Of a stretch of 64,000 nt of DNA, positions 1 to 9,977 are shown piece by piece. The stretch lies in NCBI GenBank assembly GCA_025765595.1, contig JAIVFH010000007.1:248001-312000 (forward strand). The letters run 5' to 3'. Made by a program: the position numbers and the translations under genes. Numbering within the stretch: position 1 is the stretch's first letter; every line of letters begins with the position of its first letter. Source of the DNA: Obelidium mucronatum (taxonomy: Eukaryota; Chytridiomycota; Chytridiomycetes; Chytridiales; Chytriomycetaceae). The notes under the pieces were generated by a model. The model made no database searches. It was not told the origin of the DNA and saw nothing but the letters and a program-made list of their open reading frames with translations.

Positions 1-52
1 TATTGTCGGCAGCGATGGCCCCAACTCGCCGGGTGTTCCACAGCAGCCGCAT
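1..52 (-). CDS. Possible 5' end of a gene running off the left edge
   Basis: On the minus strand an ATG at 52 opens a reading frame to the window edge. It encodes about 17 residues (MRLLWNTRRVGAIAADN) and is clearly more GC-rich than the flanking DNA. The arginine-containing amphipathic start could be a mitochondrial presequence, but that is a guess. No domain is visible and the fragment is too short to assign. Confidence 0.2.
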   Translation of the reverse strand, partial: MRLLWNTRRVGAIAADN

Positions 53-149
53 GGTTTTTTTGGTTTTGGGAAAAAAAAAATTTAATCAGATTATTTAGAT
101 TTGACAGCGATTCTCTTCGACTCTTGTTATCATTTATCGATTCCGGAAC

Positions 150-1180
150 GAAACTATGCACAAGTCCAGCTGCGGTTCTATCCTGCCGTTTCTGCTTTGT
201 ACGTCAGCTCATAATTCATCAACCGAGCATACGTGTAATCTTGTATGGAGTACACTATCCACAAAACATACGGGTCGACCCCGACATGATCAACATACAT
301 GGATATTGAGTTTACAAACAAAGTGAAAACCGACCGGAATACTACCAATATATATTAGTAATTGCAAAAAAGGTGTAAAGATCGAAACTGCTCCCCGAAT
401 TTTTTCTCCCACACTCACCATTTTCCTTGAGCAGCTGGAACCAGAGAGACCCCCAACTCAAGACGCGATTTTCGGGGCGCAAGAATGCAGTGAGAGCACC
501 TAGCGTTGCGACAGTATCACAGGAAATATCTCCCAGTGTGTATTGGAATGCAGATAACGGATTCTGATGGTATTCGCAAGATAGAGACTCCACATCCCAT
601 CGCCCGCCTGTCCAAGCCAGATCGATCAACTGTCCATACAGTCCGATAAAGAAGAGCTGCTGCTGCCGAGTAGATGTATAATCGATGGTTATCTGTGACA
701 ACATGCTGACTTCCATAGAATGTAAACATCTGGTATTCGAATTTTTTTTTTAAAACAGAGAATCGTATATAGAGCTTCATTTCTCACTCACCAAAAGTGA
801 TATAAAATATATGACAGAACAGGTTGTTTGCGAAATTTAACGGCAAACAAGCAACTTCACTGATGGCAAACCACGCGACGCAGCTCGACGACAAATACAC
901 GATCCCACTCAAATTAAACACGGTCAATAACTGTAAGCATATAGGCGGGCTCTTTCTTTGCTGCCCAGTACATGCGATACCATCTTGGAATCAAATCAAG
1001 CAATGCCATCAGACAGTTCTCGAAACACAGTCCAATGAGGAAGAAATCGATGGGTAGTCCGACTACTTCAAGCACTGCTGTATTTATATTCGCCGCGGGT
1101 TCATCTGTAAGGGTCGTGTTGTTGGTGGTCATTGACCTGGATTTGCAGGATGGGAAATCTTTTCTGGATTCATGGGAACA
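150..1180 (-). pseudogene. Decayed multi-pass membrane protein gene (receptor-like), frameshifted
   Basis: Reading from an ATG near 1132 on the minus strand, a short Asn/Thr-rich N-terminus (MTTNNTTLTDEP) is followed by hydrophobic segments. The first includes PIDFFLIGLCFEN and a W-Y-rich loop. After a one-base frame change near 918 come further hydrophobic stretches (FNLSGIVYLSSS, VAWFAISEVACLPLNF, HIFYITF). A GTGAGT donor lies near 798. The next exon (VVTDNHRLYIYSAAAALLYRTVWTV) changes frame again near 640 and continues to a donor near 410. A last exon with SIQDYTYARLMNYELTYKA ends near 150. Alternating membrane segments and soluble loops suggest a receptor-like protein. At least two frame changes make this a likely pseudogene unless they are sequence errors. 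The family is not identified with certainty. Confidence 0.5.
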
Positions 1181-1309
1181 TCAAAATATATAAGATTATA
1201 TCAAATCTCTATTAGTTTTTTTATCATTTCTAAAGAGTATTTTTTTTAATCTCGAGGTGTTACCTTGAAACCACCACTATTGAGGTCTGGGAATAAGCCA
1301 CACAATCAA

Positions 1310-1465
1310 TCACCATTATGATCAACAGCCGATAACAGGTCTTGATGATGTTCGCAAATTCCTTAGTCTAGAAGAACCTACACCATCTGTCCAACATAAA
1401 TCAATAATTGTCCAAGCTACTCGATAAAGAAAGTCCATCTGGATGGATGTACGGTCGGTTATCAC
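1310..1465 (-). pseudogene. Fragment of a second copy of the same membrane protein
   Basis: The minus-strand translation of this stretch reads VITDRTSIQMDFLYRVAWTI then IDLCWTDG. It parallels the exon at about 610-690 of the neighbouring pseudogene (VVTDNHRLY...LLYRTVWTV and DLAWTGG). Only this one exon-sized block remains and stops follow it. It is best read as a relic of a tandem duplication. Confidence 0.45.
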
Positions 1466-2098
1466 TTTTATTGCTTGGGGCGTGACAGCGTTAGTAATCA
1501 AAGAAAACGAAAAACAAACAATAGATTGCGAAACATCCAGAGGACCCGAGATTTAGAAAAAAAGAAAGCAAGGAGGAAAAAACTGTCCATCAAAAAAAAA
1601 ACCCACAACTTAATAAATATAGATTTCAGATACCGCGTTGAGAATATCTGTTTCGCGTGAGGGTGGGGTAAACCTGGGAGGAAACAACTTGTTTGCAATC
1701 AAAAATTATAGCAAATAGTAATCTGCATCAAATCATGTGGCTTACTTCCATTCCACCTATAATACCAATGTACAAATCCCTATTATCACTCATACAAAAA
1801 AAAAGGCTGGACTTAATTGTTTACTTTTTTTTCTTTTCTTTTTTTGCTTCAATCTACGAATTGTCAGATTCACTTGAAACGGGAACCACGAAACGATCAC
1901 ACAAACTGCCCAGCATCAAGAGTTTCCATTCCAACGATATTTCTTCCAAAAAAAAAAAAAATGAAAGCTTCCAAGTGATCCAACGGATGGAGACGGAACC
2001 CATCCAGTAGCTTAATACGGGACACGGTAGCAACCAGAAGAGGAGCTTACAACACGTCTCCAGTGAAACACCAAGATTTTGACCATTTAGATATCCAG
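1466..2098. other. Intergenic stretch, AT-rich, no gene recognised
   Basis: About 630 bases with long A and T runs. Reading frames here are lysine/arginine-rich and low in complexity, and no domain is recognisable. It probably holds the promoter and perhaps the 5' coding part of B1. An in-frame path upstream of the B1 basic region reaches back to about 1979, but I see no convincing ATG in it. Confidence 0.4.
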
Positions 2099-2884
2099 AT
2101 GCGTCGGACTATTCAGAACAGACTCGCTCAAAGGTATATACACTCAATTGTTGGCAAACCTTACGTAAGGGCAGGTGTTGACTCATTCAGTGTGTGAAAA
2201 TTACGAAACAAAAAAAAATATAGAGCATTTCGAAAAAGAAAGGATAATCGAATTAAAGAGCTTGAAGAGCAAGTGGCAGAGCTCGTTCGGGAAAGGAGCG
2301 GTGCGGCGGCGGTGTTGATGATGAGTCGTAGTAGTGCCGCAAAAAACACGAATCAACCTCCAAAGTCGGATCCATCTTCAGACAACTCACGAATTCTTAA
2401 ATTGGAGCAGCGTATCAAGGAGCTCGAAAATGAAAATCAGTATTTGAGGTCGTCAAAGGCATCGCATCTTCCAACATCGTATTGTGGCAGTTTGTCAGCC
2501 GCACCAGTTCAGCATGCGTACCCATCCCAAAATGTTCATTACTATAACGCCGCATCTACTGCATATCCATATCAGTTTTATTCACAGCCTATGGCAAATA
2601 ATATACCTTCGATAGTACATCATGCGCCACAATTACAACTTCAACAGCAACAGCATCCATCTTACTATGCATCAACGTATTTAAAAAATGGGGTAAACCA
2701 ACCAAATATCCCTCACTACTCTCCATGTGCAGAGTTTACTGACCATGTTGGTGACACACTCCGGCAAGATAGCACAAGGTCAAATAGCAACAACCACCTT
2801 CCACAATCACAAATTTCCGTAAATTATATCGAACAAACCTCTCCGAAAGATCAAAATTATCCGTGCGCTCAAGATTTATCATAA
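2099..2884 (+). CDS. B1: Yap-type bZIP transcription factor, intron inside the basic region
   Basis: Exon 1 (at least 2099-2133) and exon 2 (2224-2884) join across a 90-base intron that splits the arginine codon of LAQR/AFRKRK. The spliced basic region reads MRRTIQNRLAQRAFRKRKDN and is followed by a leucine zipper (RIKELEEQVAELVRE). It has the fungal AP-1 signature N-x2-A-Q-x2-F-R. A second coiled coil (ILKLEQRIKELENENQYLR) follows, then a Tyr/Gln/Pro-rich low-complexity tail. There is no C-terminal helical module. The ATG at 2099 sits directly before the basic region, so the true start may lie upstream in another exon. Likely role: nuclear DNA-binding regulator binding as a dimer. Confidence 0.7.
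2161..2168. promoter_or_regulatory. TTACGTAA palindrome (Yap-type site) inside the B1 intron
   Basis: A perfect TTACGTAA lies in the intron that splits the B1 basic region. This is the classic target of Yap/Pap1-type bZIPs. Function here is unproven. Confidence 0.35.
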
Positions 2885-3092
2885 TAATGTTTATTAAAGT
2901 AAATTTTCAAAGTAAAAATAATATTATTATCAAAACCAAAACGACCAATAATGATAAAAAAAATCAAGTCTTAATGTATGCAAAGAAATGTACACGGCGG
3001 GGTATAGTGACGGTCCATCTTTCGGAGAGGTTACAAAAAACTGTGTTCTTCAATTGGGTTACCTACAGATACAAAAAATCGAGGAAAGACAT

Positions 3093-4250
3093 ATGCCACC
3101 CAAACGAAAAGAGCCCGTCACGGCAGCGGAAGAAGCCAAGAAAGCCGAACAAAACCGGCAGCACCAGCGCGACTTTCGCGATCGGCAGAAGGACAAGCTC
3201 AAGCTTCTGGAGGACCGGGTCGCTGAGCTTGAGCGAGAGTTGGCGCTGGCCAGAGGCATCGCCGCTCCGACTAGCAATGCGGCCGAGCAGGAGCTGGCGC
3301 ACTTGCGGCAGCGGCTGGCGCGCGCCGAGGCGCAGAACGCGGCGCTGCGGCATCTGCTGGCGGAGCAGCTGGCGCAGCCGCCGGCGCCGCTGGTTGCGCA
3401 GAGCGGCGACGCGGCGCTGTGGGAAACTTTGCTGCTGCTGGACGGCGGCGCCGAGGACGATGCGGCGACTGCCGGCGGCGTGTCAACAACAACATCAACA
3501 TCAACAAGCCAAAATACACCCACGCCAATGCATTCAAAGAGCCTGCCTAACATGGAAGACGTCCGGCAAGAGTTGAAGCTTCTTTCTTTTCTGAAGGACG
3601 CTACAGCCTTGATTGACGAGTTTTGTGATTATGTCAATGTGAGTTTCGCTCAGCATCATTTTGACAGCATCTCAATTTTGATTTGCTCATCGGCACGCGC
3701 AGACACAGAACCTGGCCAATACCAATCCTCTCGAAATGATGCAAGTTGTCGTTCGCACTAAAAACAACATTCTGGGTTTCTGCAATCTGGAAGAAGAAAA
3801 GAGAACTGTGTTGGATATCTTGGATCGCGGACGCAAACAAAACTCATCTATTGTAGACAACGTCATTGAGAAAATTCAGAGCTTGAGTGTGGTTGAAAAA
3901 AACACTCATAAGCTGAGGAAAGTGGATGCAGATATTGGTCCTGCGTTTGAAAAACTGCGATCTATTTCATCCATCCGAGAATCGACCGAATGTCTCGATT
4001 GTCTTCGAGACTTGGAAGCTGTTTACATCAAGGTGTGTTTGCTTTTTTTTTATGTGCTATTTGACGCGTCAGTAAAAGTGATGCCTGATATACTTTTAAA
4101 TTTCATTGGCAGGAGTTTCAAAACGGAGGTGAATTCGACAAATCCGTAGAAATTTTAAGGCTGAAACACCGGCTCATGAAGCATATAGAACGAGTGGAGG
4201 ACAAGAAGGCCGTGTTTGATGTTCTGCTAAAATTAAAGATTGAAGGTTGA
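3093..4250 (+). CDS. B2: bZIP protein with duplicated C-terminal helical module
   Basis: Start ATG 3093 (MPPKRKEP). Exons 3093-3638, 3703-4032 and 4113-4250. The basic region KAEQNRQHQRDFRDRQKDK runs into a zipper (LKLLEDRVAELERELALA); His replaces the usual Ala of the Yap signature. A GC-rich Ala/Gln/Leu coiled stretch follows. The C-terminal module copy A is VRQELKLLSFLKDATALIDE then FCDYVN, an intron, a helix (RTKNNILGFCNLEEEKRTVL) and ILDRGRKQN. Copy B repeats the plan (KLRSISSIRESTECLDCLRD, an intron at YIK, ILRLKHRLMKHIE, VFDVLLKL). All exons join in frame. It heads a subgroup with B3, B4 and B6. Confidence 0.85.
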
Positions 4251-4309
4251 CACTACTGTATTACTAACCAGTTAAAAAAAAAACCTTCCGTTGTACAGTA
4301 AAAAAAAAA

Positions 4310-5984
4310 ATGCCCAACAAGCGCAAACAAAGTGGAGACCCTGAGGCCGAGGCGCGACGAGCCGAGCAGAACAGACAACATCAGAAAGCATTTCGAGAAA
4401 AGCGGAAGGCGAGGATGCAGCTGCTTGAAGAAAGAGTTGCTGAGCTCGAACGAGAGTTGGCTGTGGCCAGGTCCCACTGCCAGCTTCTGGATCCCGCTGC
4501 TGCGCCAGAAGCGACACCGCCAACATCCGCATCAACCCCTTCTGCGTCCACAGCATTCGCTGAGGCCCTTGGCTCAACCGGCGGGCCTGATTACACTCTG
4601 CCCCCGCTTGCCTGTGACGTCCACCGGCGATTGGCCGAGATGGAGGCTGAAAACGAGGCGCTGAAAGCAATGCTGAGTCAGCAAATCGCATTTGGAATTC
4701 AAGCTGCCGAGGCGGCCGCGGATCCTTCTTTGGCTGCTGCCAGCAGTGGTGGCGAGGTTCGAATACTGTCAAGCAACTCCCAAATACAAGTGCAAATCCC
4801 GCAAGCCCAACTGGAAGTTGGCACCGTTACCCCCAAAGATGTTTTCAATATCAAAGACAGTCAGTACAGAGACGTTGAGTCTGCCGCCGACGACGCGTGG
4901 GATGATCTCTTGAATTTGAGTGATTCAGATAATGAGGATGAGGAGGACCTTGTTCCTCCAAAAGTTGAGCACCACAGAGACAAACTGGACAGAAATGAAG
5001 CTGTTGTTCCGACTCCTGTTGTAACAGGTGATTTTTTTTTTTCTTTTCAATTATTGGTTGTATTGAAACTTCAGTGTTCCTTGAAGACATGCGACGAGAG
5101 CTCAAGCAAGTTCCATCTCTTCAAGAAGCTGATGATTTGATTGACGATATCTGTAATTACATCAACGTAAAGCTTTTTCTTGTTATATTTATATATATCC
5201 TTTTGCAATGCTTGTCTCCTTAAATTCGACAAATCTTTCAGAATCATGACTTGTTGGCAGGCGATCCAGGCCAATTCGTCAAGGATGTTACCCAACGAAA
5301 AAGCAACTTGATCAATCATTGTAAAACAGAGCAAGATCAGACCGCGGTAAGAGTTCTTTTTTTTTTTTTTTTTCGTCTCATTCTTTGTTGTTTTCTGACG
5401 ATTCGCGTAGGTGTACGATATCCTTGATCGCAGCCGCAAGCAAAATGAAGCTGTTGTGAACCGTATTATGCAAAGCGCGAAAATTGTCAAACCCGTAGAA
5501 CCACCCCCCATTCTTGTGCCGTTACCTGAAGAATTGAATGCCAAAATCTCAAAAGACGTTGCCAGGTTGGATGCTTTGAGAACCGTTGCATCATTGAATA
5601 CCCCTGAATGTCTCGAATGGATTGCCCAACTAGAATTGCAATATAAGGTTTTTTCTGTCGTCCACCAAGTTTTTTTTTTTCGTTTTCGTTTTGTTTTAAA
5701 TCCCCAATTGAACTCACCTTTTTTAATTACTTTTTTTTTTTGGTTTACAGAACTGGCGTGAAACCCATCCTCTGGCTTTGCCTGGAGACGTAGATGAATT
5801 TACGATTGGCATTTTTAATCTGAAGCATAACTTGCTGAACAAGCTGGTTGACGACAATGAGCGGAAAAGAGTTGAGTTTTTTTTTTTTTTTTGGTGATGG
5901 GTTTTTTTTTCAACACATCCTAAACTGTCTCCTTCAAAACAAAAAAAGGTTCTGGAAATTCTAATCATATTTTACGAGAAATAA
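4310..5984 (+). CDS. B3: bZIP protein with duplicated C-terminal helical module
   Basis: Start ATG 4310 (MPNKRKQSG). Six exons: 4310-5027, 5075-5166, 5242-5346, 5411-5647, 5751-5870 and 5949-5984, joining without a frame break. Basic region RAEQNRQHQKAFREKRKAR; zipper LLEERVAELERELAVA; second coil RRLAEMEAENEALKAMLSQQ; then an acidic stretch (WDDLLNLSDSDNEDEEDL) that could be an activation region. Module A: MRRELKQVPSLQEADDLIDD, ICNYIN/intron, a helix with NLINHC, intron, VYDILDRSRKQNEAVV. Module B: LDALRTVASLNTPECLEWIA, QYK/intron, NWRETHP..IFNLKHNLLNKLV, intron, VLEILIIF. The donor of the last intron is a weak GTTGAG. Confidence 0.88.
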
Positions 5985-6013
5985 AAAAAAAACAATAATT
6001 AAGTGTTAACATT

Positions 6014-6216
6014 GCACAGTACCTCGGTAGAACCCCCAGAATACGAATTTGTCATCTTTAAAATCGCGTTCGTTTAGGATGGCCGACTCAGCAGACACTT
6101 GGGTTTGAGCTGCTGCAGCTGTGCAAGTTCGATGCCAAACTATATGTTGAATTCTTTCCTGGAGACAGCGTTCCTGAATACAGGAAAAGTGTAGAAAAAA
6201 AAATTGCCCTTACCTA
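6014..6216 (+). other. Protein-like relic between B3 and B4
   Basis: Two adjacent frames look like protein rather than spacer: SVEPPEYEFVIFKIAF (about 6022-6075) and, shifted, GWPTQQTLGFELLQLCKFDA plus KLYVEFFPGDSVPEYRKSVE (about 6078-6216, closed by TAA). They lack an ATG and a clear intron joining them. They resemble no part of the bZIP family. Probably a relic of an unrelated gene; the family is unknown. Confidence 0.25.
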
Positions 6217-6246
6217 AGAGACCCACCACTTTGGATCCCCCACCCA

Positions 6247-7705
6247 ATGCCCAACAAGCGGAAACAGTTGGACGACGCTGAAGCCGAAGCCCGCCGCGCC
6301 GAACAAAACAGACAACATCAGAAAGACTTCCGCGAAAGACGAAAGGAAAAGATTAAGCTGTTGGAGGAACGAGTTGCTGAACTCGAGAGAGATCTGTTCC
6401 TCGCAAAGGCTCAGACTGTGGCTGTCCCAGCAGAACCGATCTTTGCTTCTCTGTCAAACTCAATGGGTGGTGGTGGTGGTGGTGGTGGTGGAATCGATTC
6501 TGAGGAGGCGGCGATGTGTACGAACCAGTGTTTGGAGGGGGGCCAATGTGGCGGCGAGCCAATGTCTTCAGGAATCTTGCAACGCCGCCTGGCACAAGTG
6601 CAAAGCGAAAACAAAACACTCAAAACAATGCTCAGTCAGCAGATTGCTTTTGGCCTTTGCGCTGAAGAGTTTGTGAAGCAGGAGGGCACCAGTACCTTAA
6701 CGTGCGAAACGGCCAGCAGCTACAGCAGCAGATCTATTGAAAAAGAATCACCAGTTTTATTCGATTCCAAGGATGGCCTGTTTGGAGAATCTCATGTTTG
6801 GTCTGATCAGGGCGGCAGCGATCTTTTGGAATTGTCTGGAGATTCCGAAATTGGAAGCCATAGGACATTGCCACCACCACCACCACCGCCACTGACGTTA
6901 AATTATGGCACAGCGAACCTCGCATTCTCAACCATGAGTACGTTTTTTTGTATTATGATGGAAGGATGAATCTTTTTTTTTTTTGTCTCTTTGACTTTTT
7001 GAGAATTTTAGAAGTCCGACAGACACATGAAGACGAAACAATTGATGGCGTCTGTAACTATATTAATGTACGTATTCAAAATTCGCTTAGTGAGAGATAT
7101 TAAACCCTGCCATCTGGATTCAAAGACCCATTACTTGGTTAGGGGGCACCCCCCTTCTGAGACGCCAGCGACTGTATCAAGTAGATACAAGAACGCCAAC
7201 AAAGTATTTCACTTGGAACACCAAAAAAATAGTTTATATAAATTATATTGAACCACAAACTAAAATAGGTGCATGTTGAAAACAACAAGAATAGTGGCAA
7301 AAGCGCCAAGGAAAGATACAAGTGAAAAAAGAATTGTCAGAACGCGATAAATTGCGAACATAGAGGTTATAAACTCCTTGAAAGAGGTGGAGTCCCTGAA
7401 TACTCTGGAATGTATGGAATGGATATCTCAGTTGGAGGCCGAGTATAATGTATCTCCTTTTATTTTAACTCTTTGAAAGATCTGATTCAAGGTTTAAAAT
7501 TAAAGAACGCCAGCGGGTCCACTGAAGTAATTCCAGATTACTACACGGCGGACGTGTTAACCCTGAAGCACAACATTATGAATCACGCACCTGAAGCTGA
7601 GCGGAAAAAAGTTGGTTTTTTGGATGATTTCTCTTGAGTCTTTTCTTAACAGGTGTGTTTTACCATAAGGTTTTTGATCTACTCATCTTATTGAAACGAA
7701 ACTGA
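6247..7705 (+). CDS. B4: bZIP protein, middle of C-terminal region decayed
   Basis: Start ATG 6247 (MPNKRKQLD). Exon 1 (6247-6937) holds the basic region RAEQNRQHQKDFRERRKEK, zipper LLEERVAELERDLFLA, a Gly9 run and the coil RLAQVQSENKTLKTMLSQQ. Exon 2 (7012-7067) gives KVRQTHEDETIDGVCNYIN, a shortened module A missing the PSL core. From 7068 to about 7360 I cannot find an open, family-like path. Family sequence returns at about 7370-7448 (SLKEVESLNTLECMEWISQL), 7510-7610 (VIPDYYTADVLTLKHNIMNH) and a last exon from about 7671 (VFDLLILLKRN, stop 7705). Likely a damaged gene or one with unusual splicing. Sister of B2, B3 and B6. Confidence 0.6.
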
Positions 7706-7766
7706 ACGACTGTGTTCGACAATCTCCTCCTGAATTTTAAATAAATAAGTTTTGTACAGTCATGCC

Positions 7767-7806
7767 TTACTAATATCACACATACGTAAGGGATGAGAAA
7801 ACGTAA
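7767..7806 (+). promoter_or_regulatory. Cluster of Yap-type sites upstream of B5
   Basis: TTACTAA at 7767-7773, TACGTAA at 7783-7789 and ACGTAAGG at 7801-7808 lie within 70 bases of the B5 start. TTACTAA and TTACGTAA are the known sites of yeast Yap proteins. Three within 40 bases suggest control by members of this array (inference). Confidence 0.4.
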
Positions 7807-7835
7807 GGACGAAAAAAAAAAGTTTCAAAACAAAA

Positions 7836-8393
7836 ATGCCCGGAAAACCAAACAAACTGCGTGATAACAACACAAAGAATCCACGCTATCCTCGAAACTT
7901 TCGTGGCCAGGGAAAGTCCAAGTTCAAGGCGCTCCAAGAACGGATCTTGGAACTGGAAAGAGAACTTGCCGTCACCAAAAGTTTCTCCACCTCTGTAACA
8001 CCTGAATCCCCACCAGAATCTTCCAATGTTTGCTATACAAACTTGTTGATGGATTTATCAGAAGATCAATGTTGTGGTCATGCTGTCAACTTTTCTGAAT
8101 TACCAGAGTATCTTCTTGGATGTGACAAGGGACCAGAATCATCTGCAACAGCTCCAATCGCAGATTTTCAGAAACGGTTAACTCTTGCACAGACGGAAAA
8201 TGCTACGCTGAAGTTTGTACTTGCCCAACGAGCACTTTCCATTCAAGCTGCCCAGTTACGTAAGCATCCACCCACAACCTCTGACACCAAAGCCACAGCA
8301 GCAAATACAGCTATTACTACAAAATCAGTACAAGGGAATACATCTGCAGTTTTTTCTCCATTTCATTCGTTGGTTTCCAAGCAAACTCCTTGA
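7836..8393 (+). CDS. B5: bZIP-derived protein with a broken basic region and no C-module
   Basis: Start ATG 7836 (MPGKPNKL). Aligned with B3/B4, the basic region has become NNTKNPRYPRNFRGQGKSKF. The Asn and the FR pair remain, but prolines and glycines interrupt the helix. The zipper is kept (ALQERILELERELAVTK), as is the second coil (FQKRLTLAQTENATLKFVLA). The frame ends at 8393 before any C-terminal module. The long open frame argues against random decay. It could dimerise without binding DNA and so act as a partner inhibitor, or it could be an early pseudogene. Confidence 0.55.
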   Translation: MPGKPNKLRDNNTKNPRYPRNFRGQGKSKFKALQERILELERELAVTKSFSTSVTPESPPESSNVCYTNLLMDLSEDQCCGHAVNFSELPEYLLGCDKGPESSATAPIADFQKRLTLAQTENATLKFVLAQRALSIQAAQLRKHPPTTSDTKATAANTAITTKSVQGNTSAVFSPFHSLVSKQTP

Positions 8394-8524
8394 AGTCCAA
8401 GTGTCGGCATCCGACGTAACCAAAGCTGCATTATCAATAAAAGCAATGTAGTTGAACTGTTAAATCTTGAGTCGTATTTCTGGGCAACAATACTAAACAA
8501 AATTTGGTTTGGTTCGAAGTAGGA

Positions 8525-9939
8525 ATGCCAAACAAACGCAAGCAACCCGACGCCGAAGCTCGCCGCGCTGAGCGGAACAGACACCATCAGAAAATATTTC
8601 GAGAGAAACGGAATGCAAAGATTCAGCTGCTTGAAGAAAGAGTTGTTGAGCTCGAACGAGAGCTTAAGTTGGCAGCGCCAACAGCAGTTGACACACCTTC
8701 TTCCATTACTTGCCGTGCTGATATTACTCAAAGGGCTGCTGTGGATCCATCGCTGGAACCAAGAGAGGAAGATTCTGCACATGTTCGTTTGATTCAGTTG
8801 GAAGCGGAAAACGAGGCCCTTCGAGAAGCACTTCGCCGAGAAACGATCTCTGGGCAACATATTTCAGATTTTAATGTGATAGAACCGCGTGGGTCTGACT
8901 GTGATGATGGCGAAAGTACCCTGTTCCGAAAGATCTCTCATACATGCAGAGAAACCAGTACATACGCTTGGGAGGACCTGTTGAATTTGAGCGAGGATTC
9001 TGATTCCGATGCTGCTGTTGAAAGAAAACCGCAAGATACTGTACCCATTGTGACAGGTTTTGTCTTGATTCGAGTTTGGGGTTTTGTCCCGCAGGAATTG
9101 TCTTCTTTATTGAAGATATGCGGCGCGAACTTCGACAAGTTCCATCTCTCCACAATGCCGACGCGTTGATTGACAGCCTCTGTGGTTACATCAATGTTAG
9201 TGGCAGTTCAAACAAAGCTTGACTCAAAGATAAAACAATAACAGAATCACGACTTGTTGAATGACGATCCTGCTCAGTTTCTGAAGGATGTCACGCGAAC
9301 CAAAAGCAACTTGTTGAATCATTGCAAGAACGACGAAGATCAAACAACAGTAAGGCTTGTGCTCATACTGAAGTCTGAGCTTGAAATGTTTTTTTTTTTC
9401 TGTTTGCGATAGGTTCTTGATATCCTCGATCGAAGTCGGCGGCAAAACGAAGCAATAGTCAACCATGTGATGAATAACTTGAAACCAACGGAGGAGCCTG
9501 TTTTACGAGAAGGGAACTTGGATGAGGATCTGCAGGAGAAAATAAACGAGGACGTTAAGAAACTGGATTCTTTGCGGGATATCAAGTCGTTTAATAACCT
9601 GGAGTGCCTTTCCTGGATTTGCGAGCTGGAGGTGAAATACCGAGTATGTACAAGTCGACGTGTTTCTTTTTTTGGATGACAGCAACGTAGCTTATTGAAG
9701 CCTAGGCATGGCGGGAAGTGACTCCTAAAACATCGCCAGATATTGTGGATCAATACACTATTGATATTCTGCGACTAAAGCACAATCTGTTGGATTGCGT
9801 GGTTGGTGACGATAAAATGGACGAGAGAAGAAAGGTTTGTTATTCTGCTTTTCTCAAATCTGCTTGTATCATTAATAGCCGAGGTCTTGTGGGAAAGGTC
9901 TTCGAGATCTTGATTGTTTTGGCGATAGAAGGAAAATAA
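8525..9939 (+). CDS. B6: bZIP protein with duplicated C-terminal helical module
   Basis: Start ATG 8525 (MPNKRKQPD), matching the conserved start of B3 and B4. Exons 8525-9056, 9095-9195, 9245-9349, 9413-9643, 9706-9834 and 9898-9939 join cleanly. Basic region RAERNRHHQKIFREKRNAK; zipper LLEERVVELERELKLA; coil LIQLEAENEALREAL; acidic patch DLLNLSEDSDSDAA. Module A: MRRELRQVPSLHNADALIDS, CGYIN/intron, LLNHCKNDEDQTT/intron, VLDILDRSRRQNEAIV. Module B: LDSLRDIKSFNNLECLSWIC, KYR/intron, AWREVTP..DILRLKHNLLDCVVG, intron, VFEILIVLAIEGK. Exon layout matches B3 intron for intron, so the two are recent duplicates. Confidence 0.88.
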
Positions 9940-9977
9940 AAAAAATAAAACCGTCAAAACACAAATTTACCCCCGGT

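Noticed and set aside
1475..1698. Lys/Arg-rich plus-strand frame before B1, possible basic region
   Set aside because: Lacks the N-x2-A-Q-x2-F-R pattern and a following zipper; A-rich spacer explains the lysines.
3059..3553. Long reading frames on the strand opposite B2
   Set aside because: Ser/Cys/Ala-rich shadow of the GC-rich B2 coding sequence; no domain, while B2 itself has a clear bZIP region.
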